39,935 nt of DNA from a virus, in IMG/VR virus record IMGVR_UViG_3300030103_001777, positions 436 through 40,370 of that record. The stretch is one strand, 5' to 3'. Each line of letters starts with the position of its first letter. Positions within the stretch are counted from its first letter, which is position 1. The notes under the pieces were generated by a model, which saw nothing but the letters and a program-made list of their open reading frames with translations, searched no databases and had not been told where the DNA came from. The translations under genes and the position numbers were made by a program. Positions 39,747-39,935 of the stretch are shown piece by piece.

Positions 39747-39935
39747 TTAATCTATTTCAGTTAATAAATCTGTTATATTACCAATATTATAATTAGTAAC
39801 AATAATTTCAAATCCCATACTTTTAATATCTTTTAAATTTTCTAAACTTAAAGTTTTATTTTTGGTAAGTTTTACAAATTTTTTAGATATAAAACAGTTA
39901 GGATAAAAATAAATATTACCATAATTGCTTTTATA
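39747..39935 (-). CDS. Hypothetical protein (partial at the right edge)
   Basis: The frame is open to the end of the window, giving the last 62 residues. The segment has a Lys-rich strand (FVKLTKNKTLSLENLKDIK) and ends NITDLLTEID. Start and length are unknown. No domain can be recognised from this part. Confidence 0.5.
   Translation of the reverse strand, partial: YKSNYGNIYFYPNCFISKKFVKLTKNKTLSLENLKDIKSMGFEIIVTNYNIGNITDLLTEID

Overview
The window looks like the middle of a tailed-phage (podovirus-type) genome from an AT-rich marine alphaproteobacterial host. Base composition is roughly one third G+C by eye, with no host-type operons, no tRNA genes, no rRNA and no CRISPR array that I can see. 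Three features point to the HMO-2011-like group of SAR116/SAR11 phages: a family A DNA polymerase with a DnaJ-like double zinc-knuckle insertion, a B12-dependent (class II) ribonucleotide reductase, and the order of the replication genes. The low G+C favours a SAR11-like host, but the host assignment is inference.

Layout. The window opens in the last codons of a probable major capsid gene, followed by a hairpin terminator. From 157 to 21169 all genes are on the + strand and form a virion module: head-tail adaptor/tail tube protein, a hub or nozzle protein, a 1773-residue repeat-rich tail fibre, a 1034-residue multi-lectin adhesin, a tail-assembly-chaperone-like protein, a small holin-like protein behind a perfect consensus promoter, and six internal or ejection-type proteins including one of 1352 residues. 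From 21166 to the right end everything is on the - strand. The two blocks meet tail to tail with a 4-base overlap of their stop codons.

Read in its own direction (right to left), the - strand block starts with a run of very small early genes (about 39.9 to 35.1 kb) that includes a DUF932 protein, a HAD-family deoxyribonucleotidase and a possible HhH-type glycosylase-like protein. An 11-base element, TTATATAACTA, recurs just ahead of the ribosome binding sites there, often downstream of TTGACA-type promoters. Next come an apparently circularly permuted cytosine-5 DNA methyltransferase, two tiny membrane peptides, a tyrosine integrase, a primase, a DnaB/RecA-fold helicase, DNA polymerase, a probable ssDNA-binding protein, a RecB/Cas4-type nuclease, a T7 endonuclease I-like resolvase, a DUF3310 protein, ribonucleotide reductase, another PD-(D/E)XK-like nuclease and MazG. 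Together they would copy and recombine the phage DNA, degrade or remodel host DNA and keep the dNTP pool filled. Start and stop codons overlap through most of this block (TAATG, ATGA, TAGTG), so it reads as a few long operons.

The most unusual item is the methyltransferase at 33965..35095: its motif I, normally at the N-terminus, lies at the C-terminus after motif X. Also notable are the reiterated early-gene leader element, two long inverted repeats upstream of early genes, and an integrase in a genome whose polymerase carries the Phe usually linked to virulent phages. Terminase, portal and most of the capsid gene lie outside the window, and no endolysin was recognised inside it.
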